Assembly: GCF_042652785.1 (NCBI RefSeq)
Contig: NZ_JBHSHD010000006.1
Location: forward strand, 124,001 to 188,000
Reading direction: 5' to 3'
Source: Dokdonella_A ginsengisoli
Lineage (GTDB): Bacteria; Pseudomonadota; Gammaproteobacteria; Xanthomonadales; Rhodanobacteraceae
DNA length: 64,000 bases
Below the pieces are notes generated by a model. It had not been told where the DNA came from and did not search any database. It saw only the letters and a program-made list of their open reading frames with translations. This document shows positions 1-7,801 of this stretch, piece by piece (the stretch's first letter is position 1; each line of letters starts with the position of its first letter). The position numbers and the translations under genes are program-made.

Positions 1-2029
1 GCGCGCGCAGGTCGTCCGGCCGGCGCGCGAGCAGTCCTTCCAGGATGGCCTGCGCCTCGCGCAGCGCGGCGAGCGCCTGTTCCTTGCGCTGCGGGTTCGA
101 GGTCTGGTCCAGCAGCGCCCGCGCCAGCGACTGCAGGTTCACCGAATAGGAATTGTCGGCCTCGTCGTGCAGCGGACCTTCCTCGACGCGGCGGCGCACG
201 TCCGCGTAGAGGCCCTTTGCGTCGCTCAGCATCGCCACGCGCTGATCGGCCGAGGTGCCGACGTCGTGCGCTTCGGCGTAGGTGCGCAGGGTGTGCGCGC
301 GCGCGTGCGTCAGCGCCACCGGCTCGTCCGCGCGCACGTCCTCGCGCGCGAGCGCGGCGGCAGCCTCGAATCGCGCGCGAGCGTCGTCGAACTTCTGCTG
401 CGCCGCTTCGCTTTCGGCGAGCAGGCCATAGGCGGACAGCAGGCGCTGGCGCGAATGCACGTCGCGTCCGCCGAGCGCTTCGATCCGTCCGATCACGCCG
501 ATCGCCAGTTCCGCGGTGGCTTCGCGCTGCGCCGGCGGCGCGACGATGCGCTCCTGCATGCGCGCGAGCTTGATGTAGCTGGTGGCCACTTCAAGCAGCA
601 GTCCGCGATCGCGATCGGCTTCCGCGGCGAGGTTGCGCAGGTACTCCAGGCTGGTGTCGAGCAGGGTCTGCTGCGCCTTGGCCGTGCCCGGCACGTAGGC
701 CACTTCCTCGTAGACGGTGCCCATGAACTGGTTCGCCAGCGCGCGCACGTTGGCGAAGTGCTTTTCGGCGCGCGCGGCCTGGTCGCGCGCGAGGTGCGCC
801 TGACGCAGCGCGTAGGCCGCGGTGCCGATCAGGGCGGCGACCGCGAGCGCGCCGAGCGCGGCGCCGATGCGGTTGCGCGCCAGGAACTTGCGCGCGCGAT
901 AGGCGAAGGCGCCGCCGCGCGCGCGCACCGGCCGGTCGGCGAGGTGCCGGCGCACGTCCTCGGCGAGCTGCTCGACGCTGGCGTAGCGCCGTTCCGGCTC
1001 CTTGCGCAGCGCCATCAGCACGATGTTGTCGAGGTCGCCGCGCAGCTCGCGCTGCAGGCGCCTGAGGTCGAGCGGGCGCGGTTCGTCCGCGTCGCCCGTC
1101 GCGGCGCGCGAGGTGAGGTTGACGCTCGGCCGTTCGGGTTCCTTCGAGACGATTTCCTGCACCAGGTCGGCGAGCCGGGTCTTGTCGGCCTGGTACGGAC
1201 TGCGTCCGGTCAGCATGCGGTAGAGCAGCACGCCGAGCGCGTAGACGTCGCTGGCGGTGGTGATCGGCGCGCCGCGCACCTGTTCCGGGCTGGCGTACTC
1301 GGGCGTGAAGGCATTCACCGTCGCCGGGTCGGCCGCGTCGTCGCCGGCTTCGATCAGGCGCGCGATGCCGAAATCGAGCAGCTTCACGCTGCCGCCGGCG
1401 TCGACCAGGATGTTGCCCGGCTTCAGGTCCCGATGCACGACCAGGCGCTGGTGCGCGAACTGCACCGCGGCGCAAACGTCGCAGAACAGCGCCAGGCGTG
1501 CACGCATGCCGAGGTCGCGCTCGCGGCAGTAGCGGTCGATCGGCACGCCGTCGACGTAGTCCATGACCAGATACGGCACGCCGTCGGTGGTCTCGCCGCC
1601 GTCGAGCAGGCGCGCGATGTGCGGGTGATCCAGCCCGGCGAGAATCTGCCGCTCCATGCGGAAGCGCCGCACCACGTCGCGGCCGCCGAGGCCGGCGCGG
1701 ATCAGCTTGATCGCCACGCGCTGGTGGAAGCCGCCGTCGACGCGCTCGGCGAGGAACACCGTGCCCATGCCGCCGGCGCCGAGTTCGCCGATCAGCCGGT
1801 ACGGGCCGAGGCGCTCGTCGCGCGGCGCCGCCAGCCGCGCCGCGCCGGCGCCGAGCGCGCGCGCCAGCGGATCGTCGGCGTCGGTGTCGGCTTCGAGCAG
1901 GCGGCGCAGCGTCGAACGGTCGTCCTCGCTCAACGAAAGGGCAGCGAGGGCGGCTTCGCGTTCGCCCGGCGGCAGGGCGCGCAGGCGCTCGAAATCCTCG
2001 GCGTAGCGGTCGAGCGAGGGCGTGCTCAC
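1..2029 (-). CDS. Ser/Thr protein kinase with TPR-like C-terminus (3' end beyond window)
   Basis: A Hanks-type membrane kinase, likely a signalling partner of the ECF sigma factor two genes upstream. The GTG start at 2029 gives VSTPSLDRYAEDFERL, nearly the same as the start of the next kinase upstream. The N-terminal 120 residues (acidic leader, glycine loop GELGAGGMGTVF, VAIK lysine) almost duplicate that paralog. HRDLKPGN and DFGIARL are intact, so the kinase should be active. A hydrophobic segment follows the kinase domain (around 920-830), then helical TPR-like repeats run to the left edge with no stop codon, so the gene is incomplete here. It lies 103 nt downstream of the second kinase and is probably co-transcribed. 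The kinase call is firm; the substrate is unknown. Confidence 0.9.
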   Translation of the reverse strand, partial: MSTPSLDRYAEDFERLRALPPGEREAALAALSLSEDDRSTLRRLLEADTDADDPLARALGAGAARLAAPRDERLGPYRLIGELGAGGMGTVFLAERVDGGFHQRVAIKLIRAGLGGRDVVRRFRMERQILAGLDHPHIARLLDGGETTDGVPYLVMDYVDGVPIDRYCRERDLGMRARLALFCDVCAAVQFAHQRLVVHRDLKPGNILVDAGGSVKLLDFGIARLIEAGDDAADPATVNAFTPEYASPEQVRGAPITTASDVYALGVLLYRMLTGRSPYQADKTRLADLVQEIVSKEPERPSVNLTSRAATGDADEPRPLDLRRLQRELRGDLDNIVLMALRKEPERRYASVEQLAEDVRRHLADRPVRARGGAFAYRARKFLARNRIGAALGALAVAALIGTAAYALRQAHLARDQAARAEKHFANVRALANQFMGTVYEEVAYVPGTAKAQQTLLDTSLEYLRNLAAEADRDRGLLLEVATSYIKLARMQERIVAPPAQREATAELAIGVIGRIEALGGRDVHSRQRLLSAYGLLAESEAAQQKFDDARARFEAAAALAREDVRADEPVALTHARAHTLRTYAEAHDVGTSADQRVAMLSDAKGLYADVRRRVEEGPLHDEADNSYSVNLQSLARALLDQTSNPQRKEQALAALREAQAILEGLLARRPDDLRA

Positions 2030-2132
2030 GCGCAGGGCCTCGCCTGCGCCAGTCCGGCGTGGGCCGGACGCGCGCTCGCGGCGTCGCGCTGCACGGCAGT
2101 CCGCACGTCGGGCGAGGGGCGGCCGGTGCTGA

Positions 2133-4868
2133 TCATTTCATTCCGACCTGCGCGGCCGTGCGTTCGGCCGCGGCGAGCCAGATCTGCGTCGGCAGGAAAG
2201 CGTCGCGCATGACCGGCAGCGACGACGCGAGCAGCGTGCGCGCCTCGTCCTTGCGCCCCTGCAGCCGGCGCACTTCGGCCTGCTCGCTGCGTACCGTGGC
2301 CAGCTCGACCGGCGACGCCGCATTCGCCTCGACGATCGCGACCGCGGCAGCGATTTCGCGGTCGGCCACGTCGAGCCGGTTCTGCATCAGGGCGAGTGCG
2401 GCGCGCTGGCGATGTACGTGCGCGAAGACCGAGTGCGTCGGCGGCACCAGCCCCGACCAGAGCCGTTCGGCCTCGGAGGTGAGCGCCTCCGCCTGTTCGA
2501 CGTGCGCCGCGCGCCGCTGCGCCAGCGCGAGCTGCCAGGTGACCATCGCGTATTCCAAGGACGCCTCGCCGTCGACGCGCAGCGCCCGTTCGCGCAAGTC
2601 GGCGAGCATCGCGATCGCCCGTTCGGGCTGCCCGGTCTGCGCCAGCGTGCGCGCCTCGTTGCGCATCGCGCGCCGGCGGATGTCGCTGTCGGCGTCGAAC
2701 TGGCCGCCGTCGAGCGCGGCGCGCGTGCGCGCGTGCATCTCGAACGCCTGCGCGTAGTCGCCGGCGTCGTCGAGCGCCACCGCCAGGTTGCCGAGAAGCA
2801 CGGCCCGGTTGTACTTCGATTCGTTGTCGATCCGGGTGGAGCGTCGCAGCACTTCGGCCGCCTCGCGGAAGCGGCCGAGATCCTTCAGGGTGAGCGCCAG
2901 CTCGTTGTCCAGCTGCAGCATCTCCATGCCGCCGGCGCCGGTCAGCTCGCGCTGCTGTGCGATTACCGTACGCAGGATCCGCTCGGCCTGCTCCGGACGG
3001 CCGCAGCTGCGTTGCGCCGCCGCCTGCTCGCGCAGCAGCAGCAGCCGGTCCGGCGCGTTCGGCGCCAGCCCGGCAGCGCGGGTGAGAGCGTCTTCGACCA
3101 CACCGAGCGCCGCCTCGCAATCGCCGTTCGACGACAGCAGCGAAGCCAGCATCTGGCTCGTGTGCATGGCCAGCGACAGCGGCAGCGGCGCGGCGCCCGC
3201 GGGCCGCGCGAGCACCTGCTTGAGGATCGGAATGGCCTTCGCGTCCTCGCCGGCGTTGTGATGCAGGAAGCCGAGCGAGATCAGGTCGCGCGCCTGTTCG
3301 TCGAGATCGTCCGGCGCATGCTTGCGGCGCAGCGCCGCGGCCGCGTCGAGCGCCGCGCGCGCATCCTCGATGCGGTCGTTGGTGCCCAGCAGGTTGGCGT
3401 ACTTGTCGTAGTCCTGCGCCAGGGCCAGCGCCTCGGCGCGATCGCCGGCCTGCGCACCGTCGAGGCCGCGGCCGAACAGCTCGATCGCCGCGTCGGTCTC
3501 GCCCAGCGCGTTGTACAGGCTTCCGAGCAGGCGCTGCGTGGACCGCGCCACCGCCGCATCGAGCTTCTGCGCGTCGAGCTTGGCGCGTGCCGTGTCGAGC
3601 AGGTCGCGCACGCTGACGGTCGTGCTCAGCGCGTTCTCCGGCGCGGCGGCCTCGAAGGCGTCGGTGAGGAAGCCGAGCGCGGCGCGTGCGCGCTCGGCGT
3701 CGCGCTCGGACGCCACGCGTGCCTGCTGCGCGACCGCCTCGGCGGCGAGCGCGCGATCGCGTTCGCGATCCAGGCGCCAGACGAACAGGCCCAGCGCCAG
3801 CGCGGCCAGCACGCCCGCGGCGACGCCGACGCGATGCCGGCCGACGAACTTGCGCAGGCGGTACGTGTTGGTCATCGGCGCCGCGCGCACCGGGCGGCCG
3901 TCGCGGTAGCGATCGAGGTCGTCGCGGAATTCGCCGGCGCTGGCGTAGCGCCGCGCGGGATCTTCGTCGGTGGCCTTGGCGACGATGCCGGCCAGTTCCG
4001 CATCGAGCGGCAGCGGCGCCGGCGCGCGCGACCCGCGATCGGCGCGGCCGCCGACCAGTTCGCGCAGCAGCACGCCGAGGCTGTAGATGTCGCTGGCGGT
4101 GGTCACCGCGCGGCCTTCGCGCTGCTCCGGGCTGGCGTAGCCGGCGCTGAAGACGCGCGTGGAGGTTTCGCGCGCGTCGCCGGTGTCGAGATCGACCAGC
4201 CGCGCGATGCCGAAGTCGAGCAGCTTGACCTCGCCGGCGGCGTTGACCAGCACGTTGGCCGGCTTCAGGTCGCGATGCACGACCAGGCGCTGGTGCGCGT
4301 GGCCGACCGCATCGAGCATCGCGTCGAGCAGTTTCAGGCGATCGTGCAGATGCGGCGCGTGGTGCGCGGCGTAGTCGAGCAGGTCGAGGCCGTCGACGTA
4401 TTCGAGCGCGAGCCACGGCTGGCCTTCGGCGGTCTCGCCGCCGTCGAGCAGGCGCGCGATGTGCGGGTGGTCCAGGCCGGCCAGGATCTGCCGCTCCTGG
4501 CGCAGGCGGCGCAGGCCGTCGGCGGTCGGAAAGCCGCGCAGCAGCTTGATCGCCACGCGCTGGTCGAAGCCGCCGTCGACGCGCTCGGCGAGGAACACCG
4601 TGCCCATGCCGCCGGCGCCGAGTTCGCCGATCAGCCGGTACGCACCGAGGCGGTCGCCGTGCGGCGACGCCAGGCGCGCCGCGCCGGCGCCGAGCGCGCG
4701 AGCGAGCGGATCGTCGGCGTCGGTGTCGGCTTCGAGCAGGCGGCGCAAGGTGGCGCGTTCGTCCTCGCTCAGCGGCAGCGCGGCGAGGGCGGCTTCGTGC
4801 TCGTCCGGCGGCAGGGCGCGCAGGCGTTCGAAATCGTCGGCGTAGCGGTCGAGCGACGGCGTGCTCAC
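2133..4868 (-). CDS. Membrane-anchored Ser/Thr protein kinase with TPR repeats (911 aa)
   Basis: Predicted to phosphorylate Ser/Thr of unknown targets. Residues 1-75 form a leader seen in ECF-linked kinases. The kinase domain spans about 77-330, with the glycine loop at 81-90, VAIK lysine 108, HRD at 198-200, DFG at 218-220 and YASPEQ near 244-249. One transmembrane helix lies at about 347-365. The remaining ~540 residues are Ala/Leu-rich helical repeats consistent with TPRs. The GTG start overlaps the TGA of the upstream sigma gene by 4 nt (GTGA), suggesting translational coupling. Its first ~120 residues are almost identical to the next kinase downstream, whereas the repeat regions differ, which points to tandem duplication followed by divergence of the sensor half. 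Confidence 0.93.
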   Translation of the reverse strand: MSTPSLDRYADDFERLRALPPDEHEAALAALPLSEDERATLRRLLEADTDADDPLARALGAGAARLASPHGDRLGAYRLIGELGAGGMGTVFLAERVDGGFDQRVAIKLLRGFPTADGLRRLRQERQILAGLDHPHIARLLDGGETAEGQPWLALEYVDGLDLLDYAAHHAPHLHDRLKLLDAMLDAVGHAHQRLVVHRDLKPANVLVNAAGEVKLLDFGIARLVDLDTGDARETSTRVFSAGYASPEQREGRAVTTASDIYSLGVLLRELVGGRADRGSRAPAPLPLDAELAGIVAKATDEDPARRYASAGEFRDDLDRYRDGRPVRAAPMTNTYRLRKFVGRHRVGVAAGVLAALALGLFVWRLDRERDRALAAEAVAQQARVASERDAERARAALGFLTDAFEAAAPENALSTTVSVRDLLDTARAKLDAQKLDAAVARSTQRLLGSLYNALGETDAAIELFGRGLDGAQAGDRAEALALAQDYDKYANLLGTNDRIEDARAALDAAAALRRKHAPDDLDEQARDLISLGFLHHNAGEDAKAIPILKQVLARPAGAAPLPLSLAMHTSQMLASLLSSNGDCEAALGVVEDALTRAAGLAPNAPDRLLLLREQAAAQRSCGRPEQAERILRTVIAQQRELTGAGGMEMLQLDNELALTLKDLGRFREAAEVLRRSTRIDNESKYNRAVLLGNLAVALDDAGDYAQAFEMHARTRAALDGGQFDADSDIRRRAMRNEARTLAQTGQPERAIAMLADLRERALRVDGEASLEYAMVTWQLALAQRRAAHVEQAEALTSEAERLWSGLVPPTHSVFAHVHRQRAALALMQNRLDVADREIAAAVAIVEANAASPVELATVRSEQAEVRRLQGRKDEARTLLASSLPVMRDAFLPTQIWLAAAERTAAQVGMK

Positions 4869-5431
4869 GCGGTGAGGGCCGTCTTCAGCCAGGCGCGCGC
4901 GAGCCGCAGGTCGCGGTCGACGGTGCCTTCGGAGACGTCCAGCGCGGCGGCGACTTCCGGTCGCGTGAGGCCGCCGAAATAGATCAGTTCGATGGTCTGC
5001 GCGCGGCGCGAATCGTTCGCGGCGAGATCGCGCAGCGCCTCGTCGATGCGCAGCAGCTGCGCGTCGCTCTCGGGCGTGGCCAGCGATTTCGCCTCGTCCA
5101 GTTCGACGCGCTGCACGTCGCCGCCGCGCTTGTCGGCCAGGCGCCGGCGCGCGGCGTCGACCAGTACCTGGCGCGTGGCCTGCGCGGCGACGTGGAAGAA
5201 GTGGCGGCGGTCGGCCCAGTCCAGCTCGCTGCCGAGCAGGCGCAGCAGCGCTTCGTGGGCGAGATCGGTGGCGCTCAGGGTCGCGCCGGGCATGTTGCGC
5301 AGCGACTGCGCGGCGATCGCGCGCACGTTGGCGTAGACGCGCTGCATCAGCGCCTCGCGCGCCTCGCCGTCGCCGCCGCGCCAGGCGGCGAGCAGACGGG
5401 TGATGTCGTGCGGGTCGGGCGGCGCGTCCAT
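4865..5431 (-). CDS. ECF-type RNA polymerase sigma factor (PF07638-like, 188 aa)
   Basis: An alternative sigma factor of the extracytoplasmic-function class. The start is ATG 5431 (MDAPPDPHDITRLLAAW). The region-2 part contains LSATDLAHEALLRLLG and the HFFHVAAQATRQVLVDAARRR block, typical of the Sigma70_ECF/TIGR02999 type usually found beside Ser/Thr kinases. The C-terminal region-4 helix-turn-helix is about residues 148-180 (LTRPEVAAALDVSEGTVDRDLRLARAWL). The same frame stays open far upstream through bioB, but only as a composition artefact; the length from this ATG fits the family. The stop overlaps the kinase GTG, so sigma factor and kinase form one unit. No anti-sigma gene is present, and control by phosphorylation is plausible but inferred. 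Confidence 0.92.
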   Translation of the reverse strand: MDAPPDPHDITRLLAAWRGGDGEAREALMQRVYANVRAIAAQSLRNMPGATLSATDLAHEALLRLLGSELDWADRRHFFHVAAQATRQVLVDAARRRLADKRGGDVQRVELDEAKSLATPESDAQLLRIDEALRDLAANDSRRAQTIELIYFGGLTRPEVAAALDVSEGTVDRDLRLARAWLKTALTA

Positions 5432-5517
5432 CGGGCGATTGTATCGAGGCGGCCTCGTGCTTGGGCGGGCCGGCCGGCGGCCCCGGGCCGCCCGCGGGCG
5501 GCCTCGAAGCGCGGCGC

Positions 5518-6531
5518 TCAGGCCGCCGCGCAGCTCGGCGCGGGGTCGAGGATGTCGGCGTGCACCGTGCCCGACTCCACCTCCACCTGCAGCGCGTGGA
5601 TGCCCAGGCGGTCGAACAGGGCGAGGTCGCGCTCGGTGTCCGGATTGCCGGTGGTCAGGAGCTTCTCGCCGTAGAAGATCGAGTTGGCGCCGGCGAAGAA
5701 GCACAGCGCCTGCAGCTCGTCGCTCATCTCGGCGCGGCCGGCCGACAGGCGCACCATCGACCTGGGCATCAGCAGGCGCGCCACGGCGATCGTGCGCACG
5801 AACTCGAACGGATCGAGTTCCTTCGTGCCGGCCAGTGGCGTGCCCGCGACCTGCACCAGGCGGTTGATCGGCACCGAATCGGGATGCGCCGGCAGGGTCG
5901 CCAGCGTCTGCAGCAGGCCGGCGCGCTGCTCGCGCGTCTCGCCCATGCCGACGATGCCGCCGCAGCAGGTCTTCAGGCCCGCGTCGCGCACGTGGCCGAG
6001 CGTGTCCAGGCGGTCCTGCATCTCGCGCGTGTGGATGATCTCGCCGTAGAACTCCGGCGCGGTGTCGAGGTTGTGGTTGTAGTAGTCCAGGCCGGCGTCC
6101 CTGAGCGCCTGCGCCTGCGTGTCGGTGAGCATGCCGAGCGTGGCGCAGGTTTCCATGCCGAGCGCCTTCACCGCGCCGATCATCGCGGCCACCTTCGGCA
6201 CGTCGCGATCCTTCGGCGAACGCCAGGCCGCACCCATGCAGAAGCGCGTCGCGCCGGCGGCCTTGGCCTGCTTCGCCTTCGCCAGCACGGCGTCCAGGCT
6301 CATCAGCTTTTCGGCCTCGACGCCGGTCGCGTAGCGCGCCGCCTGCGGGCAGTAGGCGCAGTCTTCCGGGCAGCCGCCGGTCTTGATCGAGAGCAAGGTC
6401 GACACCTGCACCGCGTTCGGATCGTGGTGCTCGCGATGCACGGCATGCGCGCGGGCGAGCAGGTCGGCGAACGGCAGGTCGAGCAGGGCGCGGACTTCCT
6501 CGCGCGTCCAGTCGTGGCGGATGGCGGTCAT
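5518..6531 (-). CDS. bioB: Biotin synthase
   Basis: A radical-SAM enzyme inserting sulfur into dethiobiotin, the last step of biotin synthesis, in the cytoplasm. The 337 residues fit the family. The [4Fe-4S] motif CxxxCxxC is at Cys54, Cys58 and Cys61 (GGCPEDCAYC). The [2Fe-2S] ligands are visible as Cys98 (RFCMG), Cys129 (ETCATLG), Cys189 (KTCCGG) and the Arg in RLSAGR. NxNLDT (YYNHNLDT) and the C-terminal GANSIFYGEKLLTTGN are family hallmarks. ATG 6531 is the natural start. The gene is divergent from comF with 95 nt between them. That gap contains a GC-rich hairpin (6560-6589) and the 5' half of a candidate BirA operator, so biotin-dependent repression is likely but unproven. Confidence 0.98.
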   Translation of the reverse strand: MTAIRHDWTREEVRALLDLPFADLLARAHAVHREHHDPNAVQVSTLLSIKTGGCPEDCAYCPQAARYATGVEAEKLMSLDAVLAKAKQAKAAGATRFCMGAAWRSPKDRDVPKVAAMIGAVKALGMETCATLGMLTDTQAQALRDAGLDYYNHNLDTAPEFYGEIIHTREMQDRLDTLGHVRDAGLKTCCGGIVGMGETREQRAGLLQTLATLPAHPDSVPINRLVQVAGTPLAGTKELDPFEFVRTIAVARLLMPRSMVRLSAGRAEMSDELQALCFFAGANSIFYGEKLLTTGNPDTERDLALFDRLGIHALQVEVESGTVHADILDPAPSCAAA

Positions 6532-6609
6532 GCGGCTTTCCGATTCGGTAGAGTGGGCGCTCGCCGGGCGGCGTCGCGCGCCCGGCGAGTCTCGGCGGCC
6601 AACGGAGGG

Positions 6610-6643
6610 CTGTCAACCTGGAGCCGATGCAAAAAGTTGACGG
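6610..6643 (-). promoter_or_regulatory. Candidate BirA operator between bioB and comF
   Basis: TGTCAACC at 6611-6618 and AGTTGACG at 6635-6642 form an inverted pair 16 nt apart. This resembles the BirA box (TTGTAAACC, 14-16 nt spacer, GGTTTACAA) in its C-for-A variant. It lies 80-111 nt upstream of the bioB start on the minus strand and spans the comF ATG (6627), so it could act on either gene. Only the inner GTCAAC/GTTGAC arms are perfect. Confidence 0.45.
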
Positions 6644-7406
6644 CCTCGCGGCACGCGCCTTGCGCCTCGTGCTGCCGCCGCGCTGCCTGCTCTGCGCCGC
6701 GCCCGGCGCCGACGGCCGCGACCTGTGCGCCGGCTGCGCGGGCGACCTCGCACCGAACCCGGTGTGCTGCCCGCGCTGCGCCCTGCCGCTGGCGGTGCCG
6801 GCCCCGGCGTGCGGCCAATGCCTGAAACGCGAACCGCCGTTCGCGGCCGCCTGGGCGCCATTCCGCTACGAGCACCCGCTGGACCTGCTCGAAGCGCGCT
6901 TCAAGTTCCATGCGGACCTCGCCGCCGGCCGCGTGCTGTCGTCGCTGATGATCGAGCGTGTGGCGATCGACGCGCCTGCGCTTCCGGCGCTGCTGATCCC
7001 GGTGCCGTTGCACACCGCGCGGCTGCGCGAGCGCGGCTACAACCAGGCGCTGGAACTCGCCCGGCCGCTGGCCCGCGCGTTCGCCATTCCGCTGCGCGCC
7101 GACCTGCTGCTGCGCACGCGCGCCACGCCGCCGCAGACCGGGCTCGATGCGAAGACGCGGCGGCGCAATTTGCGGGGGGCGTTTGCGGTGGCTGTTGGCG
7201 CGACGTTGCCGGGCCATGTGGCGCTGGTCGACGACGTCATGACGACTGGTGCGACTCTGCGTGAATGTGCGCGTGCGCTGCGTGCAGCGGGTGTCGCGCG
7301 AGTCGATGTGTGGGCGCTGGCAAGGGCGCCGGGCCGCTCCGCCGTCCCTTCTCCCGGAAACGGGAGAAGGTGGCCCGAAGGGCCGGATGAGGGAAAGCCG
7401 GAGTGA
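6627..7406 (+). CDS. comF: ComF family phosphoribosyltransferase-like protein (259 aa)
   Basis: Homologous to ComF/GntX proteins needed for DNA uptake or use; the exact reaction is unknown. The N-terminus has a double zinc-finger pattern: CLLC, CAGC, CCPRC and CGQC within residues ~20-66. The PRTase fold follows, with the PRPP-binding loop VALVDDVMTTGAT near residues 198-210 and the RGYNQA motif near 137. The family normally ends soon after the VWALAR strand (about residue 232). Here the last ~25 residues, rich in Pro, Gly and Arg, are encoded by an intergenic repeat (7346-7393) that has supplied the stop codon. The gene is divergent from bioB, an arrangement common in gammaproteobacteria. 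Confidence 0.9.
   Translation: MQKVDGLAARALRLVLPPRCLLCAAPGADGRDLCAGCAGDLAPNPVCCPRCALPLAVPAPACGQCLKREPPFAAAWAPFRYEHPLDLLEARFKFHADLAAGRVLSSLMIERVAIDAPALPALLIPVPLHTARLRERGYNQALELARPLARAFAIPLRADLLLRTRATPPQTGLDAKTRRRNLRGAFAVAVGATLPGHVALVDDVMTTGATLRECARALRAAGVARVDVWALARAPGRSAVPSPGNGRRWPEGPDEGKPE
7346..7393 (+). repeat. Intergenic stem-loop repeat, copy 1
   Basis: A CTTCTCCCG/CGGGAGAAG hairpin is followed by the short palindrome GGCCCGAAGGGCC and GGATGAGGG. This is the form of the dispersed stem-loop repeats common in Xanthomonadales genomes. It overlaps the 3' end of comF. A related copy lies 28 nt away in the opposite orientation and another at 59891. Confidence 0.7.
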
Positions 7407-7420
7407 ACAACCTCACTCCG

Positions 7421-7475
7421 AACCCCTCACCCGCCGCGCTGCGCGCGCCGACCTCTCCCGCGAGCGGGAGAGGTG
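7421..7475 (-). repeat. Intergenic stem-loop repeat, copy 2 (inverted)
   Basis: Read on the minus strand it begins CACCTCTCCCG, closes with CGGGAGAGG, and continues into GGGTGAGGGG. It is the same repeat type as copy 1 in the opposite orientation, so the two copies form a fold-back pair that could act as a bidirectional terminator between comF and the sigma-factor remnant. Confidence 0.65.
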
Positions 7476-7580
7476 AAAGCGGGCTACGTCCTGCGTGCTT
7501 GCAAAGGATTGCCCGGAAAACGCTCTAGAATGCCCCTCCCTCGGCAGCGGAGACGTCGGCGCGGGGGCGAGAACAGGGAC

Positions 7581-7753
7581 GTGACGCACTGGATCAGCGG
7601 CAGTCCGGCAACGCCGGCGCGCTCGATCGGCTGTTGCCGCTGGTCTACGCCGACCTGCGCACGATGGCCGCGCGCCGCCTGTCCGAGGAGCGCAACGGCC
7701 TCGGTACCTTGCAGCCGACCACATTGGTACACGACGTCTTCCTACGCACAGCG
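7581..7753 (+). pseudogene. Truncated ECF sigma factor remnant (PF07638-like)
   Basis: From 7583 one frame reads ALDRLLPLVYADLRTMAARR, then LGTLQPTTLVHDVFLRTAG. This is the conserved region-2 start of the same sigma family found at 4865 and 21021. The likely GTG start at 7581 (VTHWISG) is one frame off, so a small indel separates start and body. Homology stops abruptly near 7753, less than 50 nt before the 3' end of the oppositely oriented serine hydrolase, and regions 3-4 are missing. The open frame continues to 7978 only by chance. The pattern suggests a third sigma/kinase locus destroyed by a recombination that brought in the hydrolase. Confidence 0.75.
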
Positions 7754-7801
7754 GGTACAGAGCGCCCGGACACCGCCATCAGCGCAGTTCTCCGTCACTC
7801 C

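Noticed and set aside
167..4982. Long plus-strand open frames (over 600-850 codons) across the kinase genes
   Set aside because: They are antisense to intact kinases with all catalytic motifs, are Arg/Ala/Gln-rich, lack ribosome-binding sites and arise from the scarcity of stop codons in high-GC DNA.
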